64,000 nt of DNA from Blastobasis lacticolella (lineage: Eukaryota; Arthropoda; Insecta; Lepidoptera; Blastobasidae): positions 19,733,428 to 19,797,427 of the forward strand of contig LR990049.1 in the NCBI GenBank assembly GCA_905147135.1, written 5' to 3'. Every line of letters starts with the position of its first letter. Within the stretch, counting starts at the first letter, position 1. The notes below the pieces were generated by a model that worked only from the letters and a program-made list of their open reading frames with translations, had not been told where the DNA came from and did no database searches. Positions 43,845 to 55,500 of this stretch are shown here, piece after piece. Position numbers and translations under genes: made by a program.

Positions 43845-44229
43845 ATAAGTGATTTTAGTAAAAAGAAATTGTATTCAATTCCTTTAATGCTAAAATTCTT
43901 TATAGTATTAAAGGAAATTCTATCTTTTTACCTTAAAATGTTCATTTTCATCGCTGGATATGTACGTTTTAGGAACTCAGTTGCGGCAACACTGGTCTAC
44001 CCATGCTCGAATTAAGCATGTGTTCGATCGACACGACAGTTTGTTTGTTTTTGGTCTGTGTTTGGTTTGTAAAGAAATGAAGTGATGGAGTGTCGTAGGA
44101 CGTGTCTGTAGTTATAAATTATTTTCATTTTAGTTTTGGCCATGCACCATGACCATTGGTTCATGCACATACATCATTAGTTTATATCCTTTTCGCGTAA
44201 TGGTTTTAGTTCGAACTCGCTACTGAAAT

Positions 44230-44238
44230 ATGGAAGAG
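44230..44238 (+). CDS. ZCCHC7: ZCCHC7-like, coding exon 1 (MEE)
   Basis: A nine-base coding exon, ATGGAAGAG/GTAAGT. Splicing to GAGCTTAAC gives MEEELNENELEERFYSM, a natural continuation. The alternative, reading through the intron from upstream, would add an unrelated hydrophobic leader. Confidence 0.72.
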
Positions 44239-47200
44239 GTAAGTGTTTAGGTTAACTTTTGTATCGTACTTTTGTTGTGTCATTTTCATAACATTGCGTG
44301 TCCCGTCCGTATGTGTTCTTTATTGTGCTCTGGTGTCGTGTTATTTTACTGATTGCGTTATTGCATTGCAGGAGCTTAACGAAAATGAGTTGGAGGAGCG
44401 ATTTTATTCCATGCTGCACCATGTAGATGAAACGCAATCGAATGTCAAACCGAGCTCAGAGGCGTCTCCGCAGGTGCAGGCCTTGCCTCGCAGTAATATC
44501 CGTCGATACTGGCGGACCAGCGGCGACCAGCAGCCGCTAAGCACGCCCTACTCCAAGATCAATATGCCCAAAGATGCTCCCAATAAACACCACGCCAACG
44601 CTACCACGGACAATGCTAAGCCCAAGGAAGAGAAAAAGAAAGAGCCTGAACCCCTACCAGCACAGTTGGCTCTGTTTCAGTCTCTTGTGCCACAAGAAGT
44701 AAAAAATTCCATTGAAATCATCGAACACGAAGATACTACTGTTGTGGAGCTTGAATCTAGCGATGAGGACGAAGTTGTAGAGGTGGCTCTTCCACCCAAG
44801 CCTACGATTATGATTGAAAGTTCCGATGATGAAATTGCCACCACCAATAAACAAAGTAATGAACTGGATGCGAAGCCCATTCCACAAGAAAAGCAAATAA
44901 GAAATGATAGAGAAGTTTCAGCTAGCCCAGTACCTTCTGCAGTTTCATCGTTGTCTGATGAATATATCCGCAGTGATTGTATTGCGTTCAATATCTCCTC
45001 ACACCATCCAGATAACCACAGCTTTGATTTCAGTCTTCATGGGACAGACCTGCTAGATCAATCCACGCCATCCAAAAAGAGAAAGAAGAAAAAGAATAAA
45101 GAAACTTCTACTCCAATTCTAACAGATTCAACACCAAACAAAAATAAATCTCCAACAAACACAGAAGTGTGCTTTGCTACACCAAAGAGCAAAGCTAAAA
45201 ATAAGAAACAGAAAACAATTTCATATACAGTATCAGAAAAATCTGTTCCCAATGCTGATATCTATGATTCAGACAGTAATCAATCTATAACATTTAATCA
45301 AAAGAAATCAGATGCCGAGATAGACAAGAGTTCACCGAATATTGATGAACTTAACTCTAAGCTGCCGGAAATCGGAAAATCTAAACAGAAAGGGGAAATT
45401 GAAAATAATTTAAATAGCTCAGACAATGCTGCTGGGAAAAAGCCGAATCAAACTACAAAGAACATAAAGAGAAACTCTGTTAGCCTAGACACCAATGTTA
45501 TTGATCTTACAGGTAAATCAGATCTCTACAATAACTCCATTGAGGAGAGTATTGTAATGGGGAATGTTACGGGCTTTACAGAGTGTGACGATTATGATGA
45601 TCCTCGCATTGACATGAAGAATGCAAAGGGCGAAATAAAATTGGGTTCTACACGAGTTCCTGCAATATTATATGAAAATCTGGACTTTGACAACTTGAAG
45701 GGCAAGGAAAAGGTATGCAGGAACAGAAGATACTCTCTCACCACACTCCGAGAGGAGATGGAGAAGTTCTACAATGAGAGTTGGGGTGGGGAGGATTTCA
45801 ATCACCGTGAAATACAGAAATACATGTCACGTAAGTCTTTAAATTGAATGTTATAATATGTATATCCATGTGTGTGTTACACAAGGTGAAAGCCTTGTTT
45901 TAAAGTAGACCGACTGTAGATCATAAAAAAGGCCGCATGGGTTTCTGTTGTCTTTTACTGCATATCTAATCTGTCAGAGACATACACCGAAGTATACATC
46001 ATTTTTCCACATCACACTTTCTTATGCCATTCAAACATGATGTGGTAGCCCCTTTTCACCATTTTGGGATAGTGCCATCATGGTATACCATACCATTTCC
46101 AACCTGCTTGCCAAATGAGGTTATGGTAAAATCATCCATTAAATAACACATGTCAATCAATGGGCTGCCCAATGACAGAAAGTGGTTACTGCTTATGGAC
46201 TAAAATCAGGGCTATCACTTTTAAATAAATAAATATATAATGCATTGCTTACCTCTAAAACCCTGACAGCAATTGCCTGATGTCTGGCATCCAACTTCAT
46301 CAATCATTTTTACATGCAAGATTGATTCACCATCTCCCTTATAAGCTACCAAAGTCTCCTCTTTGAACTATGACTTGGGGTTCATTAAATTGGTAAATAG
46401 CATGTCCTCAAATACCTCAAAATCCCCCATACTCCCTATAAGATGCAGATGTGCCGGATGACGGTGGCCCCTTTTCATTAACTGGGCCGTCTGGACAGTG
46501 TGGCAATAGAAAGAAATTGGCACATGCTTAGACCCTACCAAATTCACTGTTTGCCTTACTAACCAGCAGGAACTTAAATTTGCACAATACTAGATATTCG
46601 GCTGCAGTATTCTGTAAGGTGAAGGTGCTTCGGATAGGATTCCAAATCTAGCAGGATAGCCCACAGCCCTACCTCTCATAAACTAGCTAGTTTTAAAATC
46701 TTTGATGTTGTTTTCAGGAGACAAAAGTTTGTGGGCAATCGACCCAAAGGACAGAATGCCATCACTGAACAGGAAAAAACCGACGTAAGTAGCATCATTA
46801 TTATTATTGTTTTGTTGTTGGGTTGCCTGTTTCCCACTTTAATAATTACTCTCTTCTTATTCTGGTCTTAATTTGTCTATTTTAAATTAGTTTGTGTTCT
46901 GTGTGGTTACCACTGCTTTGTGCGCCCCGTTCCACTCGATTTGTCAGGAAGTGTTGTTCTGGGTTGTTCTTGGAGAACTACCCATCCAGTTCCAGTGGAT
47001 GTGTAAGTCAGGGTTTTGGTTTAGTACGAAGAAATTTTCAAACTCGCGAACGTCGCCACATTTTTTACGTTTCTTCAACATTGTCAGGTTGAATAGGTTT
47101 AAGGTGTGGCACCTTTGTAAAACTTCTTTGTACTTCTTTGAGTAACTCATCATCCTTGACAAAGTATGGGTTCCACATTTTTATGCATATTCCAAGTTTG

Positions 47201-50200
47201 GCCTAATGTATGTTTTTTTATAGATTTTTAGCATTATCTCTGGGGTCATGGTTCCAAATGCTTTCCTAATTATGTAGATAAAACTTTTTGCTATTTCAGT
47301 CATAGTTGCTATGCATTTAAGGACCTCTGTGATGTGCACTCCCAAATCAACTTGTTCCTTTACCTTTTGTTTGTATTTTTTAATTCCCAATTAATTTTAT
47401 AGTTTCATATTTATATTTAAAATTATGTAATAGGATAATAATATATAAGGTATCACTACACATTATAAACAACGTCCCACGCCGTCTGTTCGCGATCAAC
47501 TCAAAACTATTGAACCGATTTTCATGCAGTTTTCACCAATAGAGATTCATGAGGAAAGTAGGTGTATAATTTGTGGAAAGTCGGGGCGGGTCTTCAGAAA
47601 TTTTGATAATCAGAAAAACATGACTCCAGTTGAGGATTTTTTGAGGACAGAGATTCGTGAGGAAGGATTAGGTGTATAATTTGTAAAGGTGCAAAGCCGG
47701 GGAGGGTCACTCGCAACTTTAATAATCAGCAAAACATGACCCCATTTCCGAATGAGTGACGAATTTCGGAACATTGAACTATTTTCGATTACCTAATTAA
47801 TATGATATTACCAAACCCTATATAACATTCACTATTACCCCATCCCAGATGCAACTACTGCAACCGCAGCGGCCACCGCGACGACATGTGCCGCTTGAAG
47901 CCAGCGGTGTGCTACATGTGCGGCGTGACTGGCCACAACGAGCCCCGGTGCCCGGCCAAGATCTGTGTGAACTGCGGCTCTCCCAGCGAACTCTACACCA
48001 CTGTGTGCCGCTACTGTTGCTCTTGGAACCGGCTGCAGTGCGCAGAGTGCGGCCAGATGGGCCATCCGCCCTCGCATTGCCCGGACTTGTGGAGACGGTA
48101 CCATAATACTGTAAGTTTTATTGATTTATTTAGGTTATAGACGAGCACCATTGTTGCTGATGTGTCCATATCACACAGTGTTGAAAGTCATTTTAAATCA
48201 AGTAGAGACAGTTTGTTCGATTTCAACCACTCGTCCAGTCTGTTCTTGAAGGAATTCACAGACACCGCTGTCACAATATTTTGCGGTAACTTGTTCCAGT
48301 TTGATACCACTTTGTTAGAGAAGTGATGTGCAGTATTGGTGTTGGATTTGTATTATCATTAAAATTCCTGAACAGACAGGCAGTTGCTGATATGTCTGTA
48401 TCTCACTATCCTCAACCCATTGACATTCTTAATTAATTCATTTTGTTTTTCTTTAAATATTCATCCAATCGATTTTTAAAGAATGGATGAAAGACGGCTT
48501 ACGAAATGTATCTATTGTGTGCGAATGTGAATGGAAGGGTCGGCAGAAGGCGCCCGAGAAGGACATATACCAACAATATATTCTGTATTCAGGAATGGTT
48601 TACACCAAATGTATTACAATAGGTTCAGTTAGAGGAGGTTGCTAATTATATTTGCACAAATTAGTTGTTACACCCCGAGATCCAAACTAAACAGTAGCCT
48701 GTATCTTGGGTGTCAGTGTTCTGCCCTAGAAGCTATATAATGAGTGTAATTTCAATGACAGGTACTCATAAAAAAGGGCAGGTCAGGACTCCCTCAACCG
48801 GCAATGTAGGAAAAGATGTATGAATGTGGAAGAGCAAAAGAGGTGTGTCAGGATCGTAGCTTGTGGCACTCGATAGTCTGCCTATCTTATCATAAACATC
48901 TTTTTCCGAGCGGTGAATCCCGCTCTCGCATATTCCCACATGTCCATTGCTATTTCCCACGTGTCCTTGGGGCTTACTCAGTATGTGAAAATACCAACGT
49001 AGGCGAGCTTCTTCGATCTTATCCGCGCAGTCTCTCCTTCCGTGACGGATCATGGATACACTGTTACGCGCTCGGTCAAGTAACACTTGTCCGCAGTTTT
49101 AATTCTCTATACCTACATCGACAATATTCCCAACGCCCTTTGTTTCCCCTTCCTGTCGTGTCGTGTCGTGTCATGTACTTTCATTAATACTCTCTTGAAT
49201 CACTGTATTCTTGCCACTGCCACTCTTTAAAACCAAGCACCGTCTTTCCAGATCGACACGAACACTCCACTCGAGGAGAATCGTCTCACCAAGAAGCATT
49301 CGCAGCTGTTCTGCAGCGGCTGCGCCCGCCGCGGACACCTCGTACACACCTGCCGGCTCGCGCTGCCATTCTCCGGGCTCCCCATCAACACGCCCTTCGT
49401 CAGCATATACGCGCCCGTATACCCACCAACCACCGAACGGCCGAGACCCTACAAGAACCCAGACACGACCATCTCCAACAGTTACAACCAGAAGGAAAGC
49501 AACAAGCGCCAGTCCAAATCGCCCGGCAACGATGTGGCGAAGCGCCGGTATGTGTACAACGCCGACGCCGAACGGAACGCCAAGAGCCCCGGGAGAAAAG
49601 TGTCGGTGTCCAAAGATGACTCGGAAACCGATAAGGTGCAAGAACCACCCACTGTCAGCGTCCAGGAGTCCGCTCCAGAGAAGGCACCGGATTTCATACC
49701 GATAGGGACTGCGCCGACGACCAACCGCGACAAGAAGGGACAGATGATACAAGACAACGAGGTCTCCGACACCAGCGATGTGGTCACGTCGGCCAGGATC
49801 TACATCACCAACGAGCTCATTGAGAAACTCAAGGCGGTCGAGGGGCAGGACTGGATCAAGAAGGCGATTGAGACGCATAATATCACCCTGCAGGGTACAG
49901 AGATAACTACGTTTCTGACCATAAAGGGGAAGCTCCTCGACCAGGAGGCTTTCCAGAGCGCGCTGCGGGAATGGCACGGAACCTTCATTAGCAACAAATC
50001 TGAATCAGAGGCAGAGATCAACCAGGAAAAGGAGAACGACCTGAAAGCGTTCCTGGAACAAATACCGAAGAACAAGTACAATCTGCTGCGTAAACTGACA
50101 AAATCTTTTAGTTCACTGAAGGAGGACTTGGGCGAGCCGAACGCGCTGTATAAAGAGGTGACTTACTTGCAGAATAAGCATCAGCAGTTATTGAAGCAGA

Positions 50201-50862
50201 AGGTGATAAATCCGAAGCAGTTGAGCGATAACAGGGATCATATCAATTGGATGACGAGGAAGCTGAATATGATTCTGCTCGGGCAGGCGGGCTTGGCGGA
50301 CGGGCCGGAACATTTGTCTGGTCTCTACGCGCTACAAGAGAAACTGATCACCCATCGGGATAAGAACATATCTAAAGAAATGCGGAATCAGGTCGGGCAG
50401 CATTACAACAGCATCTTCACGGCCTCGCCCCGCCCTGACTACTGCGAACTGATCGAGTCGTTCTACTCGGCGAAGTCGCAGTCGGTGCTCAAGAAGCGGA
50501 AGAAGAGGCTGAGAGTGAGTCCGAAGAAGAAGAAGCCGATTGCGGTTCCGAGTCAGCCCAGCGAGGAGCCGACCATATTTCCGAAGAGTCCGAAGGTGGG
50601 ACCTCGGCCAAGGATGTCGGCGCCTCTGTCGGCGTCGGCGGTGATGGGAAAGCTGAAGTTCTTCAAGCAGCGGCTGGCTCACTCGAGGCCAGCCGATGCT
50701 GCCCTGAAGAAGACCCGGCTGGAGTTGACTCGCAAGCTGGAGCAGCATATAAGCGCTTTGGGTGCGGTGGCGGCGGGCGGCGGGAAGGCGCCGTCGTCGA
50801 AGCTGCGGAAGAAAGTGAAGAAGCTGCAGTATCGAGCGCAGAACTTCTTGAATAGTGTATGA
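44230..50862 (+). CDS. ZCCHC7: ZCCHC7/Air-like zinc-knuckle RNA-surveillance protein, 1135 aa, five exons
   Basis: Join 44230-44238, 44372-45830, 46718-46784, 47849-48110, 49252-50862: 3408 nt, all GT-AG, phases 0, 1, 0 (codon 512 split 2+1), 0. Residues 513-589 carry zinc knuckles CNYCNRSGHRDDMC, CYMCGVTGHNEPRC, a His-less CVNCGSPSELYTTVC and CAECGQMGHPPSHC. DLWRRYHNT (591-599) follows, matching the IWRxY-like linker of Air proteins and ZCCHC7, and a further knuckle, CSGCARRGHLVHTC, is at 620-633. The N-terminal 500 residues are acidic and low-complexity, with a basic KKRKKKKNKK (238-247). A second basic run starts at 1013 (KKRKKRLRVSPKKKKP). Family role: in yeast and humans these proteins bind RNA and the poly(A) polymerase of the TRAMP complex that feeds the nuclear exosome. 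Human ZCCHC7 is about half this length. Function in this insect is inferred. Confidence 0.88.
44372..45830 (+). CDS. ZCCHC7: ZCCHC7-like, coding exon 2 (acidic N-terminal region)
   Basis: Acceptor attgcattgcag, donor CATGTCAC/GTAAGT; residues 4-490. Contains SUMO-interaction-like VVELESSDEDE (127-137), IMIESSDDE (149-157) and VIDLT (379-383), and ends REEMEKFYNESWGGEDF..., a conserved-looking helix before the knuckles. Confidence 0.85.
46718..46784 (+). CDS. ZCCHC7: ZCCHC7-like, coding exon 3
   Basis: Acceptor gatgttgttttcag, donor CCGAC/GTAAGT. Encodes DKSLWAIDPKDRMPSLNRKK with a phase-1 start and a phase-2 end. Confidence 0.82.
46870..47395 (-). mobile_element. CR1/Jockey-like LINE fragment in ZCCHC7 intron 3
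   Basis: Antisense 47181-47390 reads VDLGVHITEVLKCIATMTEI, then MTPEIMLKIYKKTYIRPNLEYA. A frame-shifted continuation (46944-47162) has LNLFNLTMLKKRKKCGDVRE, the typical LNLTTLKKRR..GD block. Confidence 0.75.
47460..47720 (+). repeat. Repeat family D relatives, tandem
   Basis: cgtcccacgccgtctgttcg, cgattttcatgcagttttcacc and the phrase agattc(a/g)tgaggaaagta..gtgtataatttgt occur twice within 130 bp. They lie in intron 3. Confidence 0.5.
47849..48110 (+). CDS. ZCCHC7: ZCCHC7-like, coding exon 4 (zinc knuckles 1-4)
   Basis: Acceptor attaccccatcccag, donor AATACT/GTAAGT. It contributes the first four knuckles and the LWRRYHNT linker. GC content is far above its intronic flanks. Confidence 0.9.
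48120..48360 (-). mobile_element. LINE C-terminal fragment in ZCCHC7 intron 4
   Basis: Antisense reading gives FSNKVVSNWNKLPQNIVTAV then SFKNRLDEWL, the end block of a CR1-type reverse transcriptase. A shorter related piece follows near 48380-48500. Confidence 0.68.
48760..49090 (-). mobile_element. LINE fragment just upstream of ZCCHC7 exon 5
   Basis: Antisense ADKIEEARLRWYFHILSKPQ is the KIEEARLRWYGHVLRR-type block after the reverse transcriptase. It is a degenerate piece ending 160 bp before the exon. Confidence 0.65.
49252..50862 (+). CDS. ZCCHC7: ZCCHC7-like, terminal exon 5
   Basis: Acceptor gcaccgtctttccag in phase 0, then a 537-codon open stretch to TGA at 50860-50862. Starts IDTNTPLEENRLTKKHSQLF before the last knuckle (620-633). 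Then charged, partly helical sequence with a basic cluster at 1013-1028, ending LQYRAQNFLNSV. The antisense ORF at 49171-49977 is a GC shadow. Confidence 0.88.
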   Translation: MDTNTPLEENRLTKKHSQLFCSGCARRGHLVHTCRLALPFSGLPINTPFVSIYAPVYPPTTERPRPYKNPDTTISNSYNQKESNKRQSKSPGNDVAKRRYVYNADAERNAKSPGRKVSVSKDDSETDKVQEPPTVSVQESAPEKAPDFIPIGTAPTTNRDKKGQMIQDNEVSDTSDVVTSARIYITNELIEKLKAVEGQDWIKKAIETHNITLQGTEITTFLTIKGKLLDQEAFQSALREWHGTFISNKSESEAEINQEKENDLKAFLEQIPKNKYNLLRKLTKSFSSLKEDLGEPNALYKEVTYLQNKHQQLLKQKVINPKQLSDNRDHINWMTRKLNMILLGQAGLADGPEHLSGLYALQEKLITHRDKNISKEMRNQVGQHYNSIFTASPRPDYCELIESFYSAKSQSVLKKRKKRLRVSPKKKKPIAVPSQPSEEPTIFPKSPKVGPRPRMSAPLSASAVMGKLKFFKQRLAHSRPADAALKKTRLELTRKLEQHISALGAVAAGGGKAPSSKLRKKVKKLQYRAQNFLNSV

Positions 50863-50875
50863 AGAATTGCAAGTT

Positions 50876-50963
50876 GCCACGCCCGGCCCGCGACGCCGCC
50901 GCCGCAGATGTATAGAGGGCCCGCGGGCGTGGCGTAGTCGGCGGGCGGCAAGTGTTGCCCGCC
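50876..50963 (+). promoter_or_regulatory. Two GC-rich hairpins right after the ZCCHC7 stop codon
   Basis: GCCACGCCCG (50876-50885) pairs with CGGGCGTGGC (50924-50933), and GGCGGGC (50940-50946) pairs with GCCCGCC (50957-50963). They occupy the start of the 3' UTR; an AATATA hexamer is at 50994. Confidence 0.5.
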
Positions 50964-51077
50964 GGCCCGGTATATTGCACCACGTGCATGTGAAATATAC
51001 TTCTTAGTCTTAAACTATTACTGATTTTCATTTTATCCCACACAATTTATAAAGAAACATTCGCAGTTCGTCTGTTG

Positions 51078-51355
51078 GCCGTGTGGTGTCCGGCAGAGTA
51101 GAATAGCACCAACCCCTTACACTCTTGGGTGTCGTACAAGGCGACTTGTTTTCGAGGCAAAAGATCAAGAAGACTCTTACTTATAGACTACGGAGACCCG
51201 TAGTCTGGAAAATGGGCAGCAGCATTTTCTATTGATATATTTAAACACTGCGATCGCCAACCCGCATGCCAAGCGTGGAGATTATGGCAATAGCCTCCCC
51301 TTTCGTGGGAGAGGCCCTAAGTCCTGCAGTGTATTGTTACGGGCTGTGATGACCC
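51078..51355 (+). repeat. Dispersed repeat family B, complete
   Basis: tgtggtgtccggcagagtag through ttgttacgggctgtgatga. It begins shortly after the ZCCHC7 3' end. Confidence 0.66.
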
Positions 51356-51359
51356 TAAA

Positions 51360-52490
51360 GTAAGGTGAAGGAGGCTCAGGTCCAGCAGTGAATTGCTTGG
51401 TTGTTGATATGATCTGAAACGCTAAGTAGGACGTCTTTTGATACAACTGGTTTTGAGTGAGGCTTACCCAGACCGGTGAACTTCTTGTCCTTAGATTAAG
51501 CCTGTTATCGACCCGTCACACACAGACTTACAGTCAATATCAAAACGGCGATCAACGTGATGGTGGAAGCTATTCGCCTTATATTATGTAAAAGTCTTTT
51601 TATGCCATACAAAGTGCAGGCACATTTTCATTGACACTCTTCTTGGCTAAAGTAAAATAATTTGTTTTACCTCAGCCAAGAAATTGGATAGCCAAACTCG
51701 TTGCCGGCCATCCCACCTATTAAGAAAATAACACGAAAAAATACGCTTCGCTCAAAAATTTAGATTTTCCCGCCCGGCCACCAAGACGACCACCTTTCAC
51801 TCCCATTAGAGATGTCCGTCAATCAACCGTCATAAGTTCATAATCGATGGATTCTATCGAACCGTACCCATCTCTACTACTGCTACGTCATTGCAAAATG
51901 GATGGAATAAGTATCGATATTTTGAAAATATATGCGATTATGAATTCATTTTGTACACTCATCAAGTGTCATCTAGTACTTATCCAACTACTTAAAATTC
52001 AATTTTTTTATTAAACAGATTTTCAGTAAGCATTTAATAAAAATAAAACAGATATTTAGTCATTGATACAAAACGTGCGTGATCCCTATACACTTTTGGT
52101 GTGTGTGTTCGGGCAATATCTCAATTATGTAGAGTGATATAACGTTCAGTATGGTCGGAGACCTGAGATATGTCATTTCGTTAAAAGTGCGTCTCTATCA
52201 TTTTCTAAACAAAAGACTATAATTTTTAGTTGTATCAAGTATAAATATCTGAATTTTTATACTTCGCTAAAAATATCGATAAGTCCAATTACATCGACTT
52301 TACACATAACTACTTTCGTTTTACGTATTCTGTCATCTGTGGTTTCACTGATAAAGTTGATAAGGCAGACAGACGGAGCGAATCCATATATCCACGCTTA
52401 TACTTGTTGATATGACTTTATCACTAGCTCATAATAATCAATAATACATGCAAACTTTATTCCACGTGGAGTGTTTGCGGCGGTAATACG
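51360..52490. other. Intergenic, PAL upstream region
   Basis: AT-rich with no coding features. A palindrome-like ctaaagtaaaataatttgttttacctcagccaag is at about 51645. No clear TATA box or initiator can be chosen for PAL. Confidence 0.4.
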
Positions 52491-52494
52491 GAAA

Positions 52495-52584
52495 ATGCAG
52501 GCGGTTGTGGCACCATCGACTTTTTACTTCGCCCAAGTGTTGTTTGTTGTGTTCTGTGTTGTGAACGGTATATGGGGGATAAAT
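52495..52584 (+). CDS. PAL: PAL exon 1 (signal peptide)
   Basis: ATG at 52495; 30 codons ending GGGATAAAT/GTAAGT, phase 0. Hydrophobic core [12 protein letters not shown]. Confidence 0.82.
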
Positions 52585-55500
52585 GTAAGTAATATTTAGC
52601 GGATTTTCTACAAAATGCACGCGATAAATGTAGCGAATAAATATATTTAGGTACACAAACATTTATCAGCAGAATTTTGTACCTAATATTATTTTCTGTA
52701 CATAATTTATTTTTAATGCTTCATTTATTAACAACTTTTTCCGTGTTTAATTAGAATACCATTAGCAGTAACATTTATAAAATTAAAGCCTAGCCAAAAC
52801 ACGTTTAGGTACATAATTATTTAATTCATAACAGTTCTTTAAATTGCTTTATTATGTTTTTTTTAATTACTTAATACAATATTATGCAACTGCAAAAGAA
52901 CTAGTTAGGTCTTCTTTCACTGCTGTAATTTAATTACTAAAGATAAGATATTGATATCTTCATTAATATTTAAATGTGAAAGTGTATCTGTCCGTCTCCA
53001 TTTGAAAGTAAGTGATTTGGTTTGGCTTTTAGAATGTAGCCTTTCAATCATTATAGACAACATTCTAATTATATTTATGATAGCATAGTGGTATCATGAG
53101 GGAGATGTCTTCTTAAATGAATTTTGTGGTTTGTTAAGTTTGCTTGTTTTATTGAAATGTTATTCAAATAAGAAAACCCAGTGATTAAAAGACAACATAC
53201 ACTCAAATTTAATTTAATATTACTCAAAAATGAACAGTCATTTGTAATATAAAATTTATGTTACGCTGTGGTCTCACAGGAATGTAATTGCAATATCAGG
53301 ATAAATCATAACCCAGCTACAACACTAAAATTTCATCAATATCTTTCCAGTAGTTCTTGAGTGAAGTAGTACCAAGCATCCGTACAGACTTTCGAAGATA
53401 TATTGTTAGCTGGCTTAATAGGATCTACTATTGTTGATGACAATTAGTAACCGGATCCTGGCATATTCCGGGGTAGACGCTAGGATTATGACGATGATTT
53501 TTTATGCCAATTGCCAACAGTTCCGGGAAGAAGATTACTACCCTCCGGCCGACTACTATGCCAGGAGACAAGTGTTGGAGCAGCAAGTTAAGCTTGCACT
53601 CGACAACCTCACCCAAGGTTTGTATCTGCTTAATACCTATGTATTTTTTTACATGAAATACTGTCTGGTGATGCATACAGATCTTGACTTTAGTGTTGAC
53701 ATAACTGTATGAGTGAATGATGTCTAGACAAAAACAAACAAATGCCATTGTATAACAAATTATTCAGCTGTTGCTACTTCTTTCAATGAAAATGAAAATG
53801 ACAGAGTTGTTATTGTGGTAACTTCTTCAAAAATCTTTTAAAATATAGTAACCATGATAGTAGCACTATTTGTATGTGTACTATTTGTCACTATTTCGAG
53901 CACTATTTTTTTACACCATAAAATTCTATGGTGAGGCTGCTAACTATACGGGCATTCGCCATCCTAAAATCGCGAGTTGATAAAAATGTCCCAAATCAAT
54001 TTAGAAAAAGTTATGGGAGTATACATATTTCTAAATTTCAACTGAAAAGTTTTGCTTAGAAAAGCAAGTATTCGTTGGGGAGAGCCGCACGCAGGGAAAG
54101 CGTTACAAAAACAATTAGGTACAGCTTATAAAGGGAGTTTCCCCCGAGCGCGCTTCATACAAACGTAGTTTGATCATAATTATTTTTAGCATTACGCTAT
54201 CAAAGCCAATGAAATTATGTATACGTGATCTAGAAACCAATATATATGCTTGTGGTTTGTCAGATTTTCGTTAAAATATAATTGTTTCAAAGTTACACAA
54301 GATCCAAACTTGCATGGAACTCTTAAATACCGTGTAACTTTTAACGATATATTAACGAATATCTGACAAACCACAAGCATAAATATTGATTTCTGGATCA
54401 TGTCTACAATATTTCATAGGCTTTGAACGAAAATAGGGTTCATTCCGTTGTCCCACAAATGTTATTCCGCGAATTGGGGACTTGCTCCAATTTGAGTTTC
54501 GTTGTCCCCCAAAGACCAAACTACGTTTATATGGAGCGCAATCGGGGGCGACTCGTCTTAAAAAGATTGAGAACCCGTGGTAATCAAATGCATTCAGCAT
54601 TGCAATTTTAATTAGGTTTGTTAAAAGCGTTATCGGAGTTCCCGCTTTATGATTATGATTGGATCGTGTGAATTAACGATTACGGAATGATCTACCTATT
54701 TGTTGCGAGAGATGTTTACCGAGACAATAGTTTCGTCTCGTCGTAAATGTGCTAAGTAAGATCACCTTGGAATATCTCTACATTGTATTAGACAAAGTCT
54801 TGTTGGCGTTAATGTCCCGGTTGTGCTCTCGCGCGCGAGGGCCTGGTGTCCGCCTCGACCGTAGCATGAAGGGCTTTGTCCCACAAGAGAGAGCGTGATA
54901 ACTCTAGCTATCTCTTTCGAATTGCGTTGAAGCAAGCGAGATAAAAGTTGTATGCTCGTCATGCTACGCAGGTAGGATTTGGCTGATCAGGTAATTACAG
55001 TAGAGCGACTTTCATCTGATCTATTTGAAAATATTCAACAGAATACGCTTCCCAATTTCTAGTCTACAAAGGTGCTAGCTGGTGTATATTGACTGAATAG
55101 TGGATAGGGATAAAGGATTTAAGACTTTCGTGGTTATTCACTACACTTTCACTACACATACTATCTGACCCGATAATATGTGTAGTGAAAGTGCAATGGA
55201 AGAAGCGACGGAGGTTTTTCAGATTGTCACGGCCTTAGCAAGCGGAACAATGTGGTATCTGCCTTTTACACTACAACGCGACGGGGAAAAGGCGTGACGG
55301 TATCATGTATGAAGACAAAACAAATTAAACGCGACAATGATATTGCTGAATGTGACTAACTACTGTAGAAAACGGCCACTGTTATCTTTTCGCGTTTAAT
55401 TGTGTGGTATTTTTCTATTGACGTAACTGTGTATGAGCACTACTAGAGGAAAAATCTATGAAAGTCTACATCCAGAAAGATTAGCAATTATGCTACTGCT

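Noticed and set aside
44243..44371. Hydrophobic leader MFRLTFVSYFCC... as the true N-terminus of the ZCCHC7-like protein
   Set aside because: It is the translated intron between the GTAAGT donor at 44239 and the acceptor at 44371; the MEE exon joins in frame and suits a nuclear protein.
49171..49977. 268-codon minus-strand ORF
   Set aside because: Antisense shadow of the GC-rich ZCCHC7 terminal exon, whose sense frame has knuckle motifs and clean splice phases.
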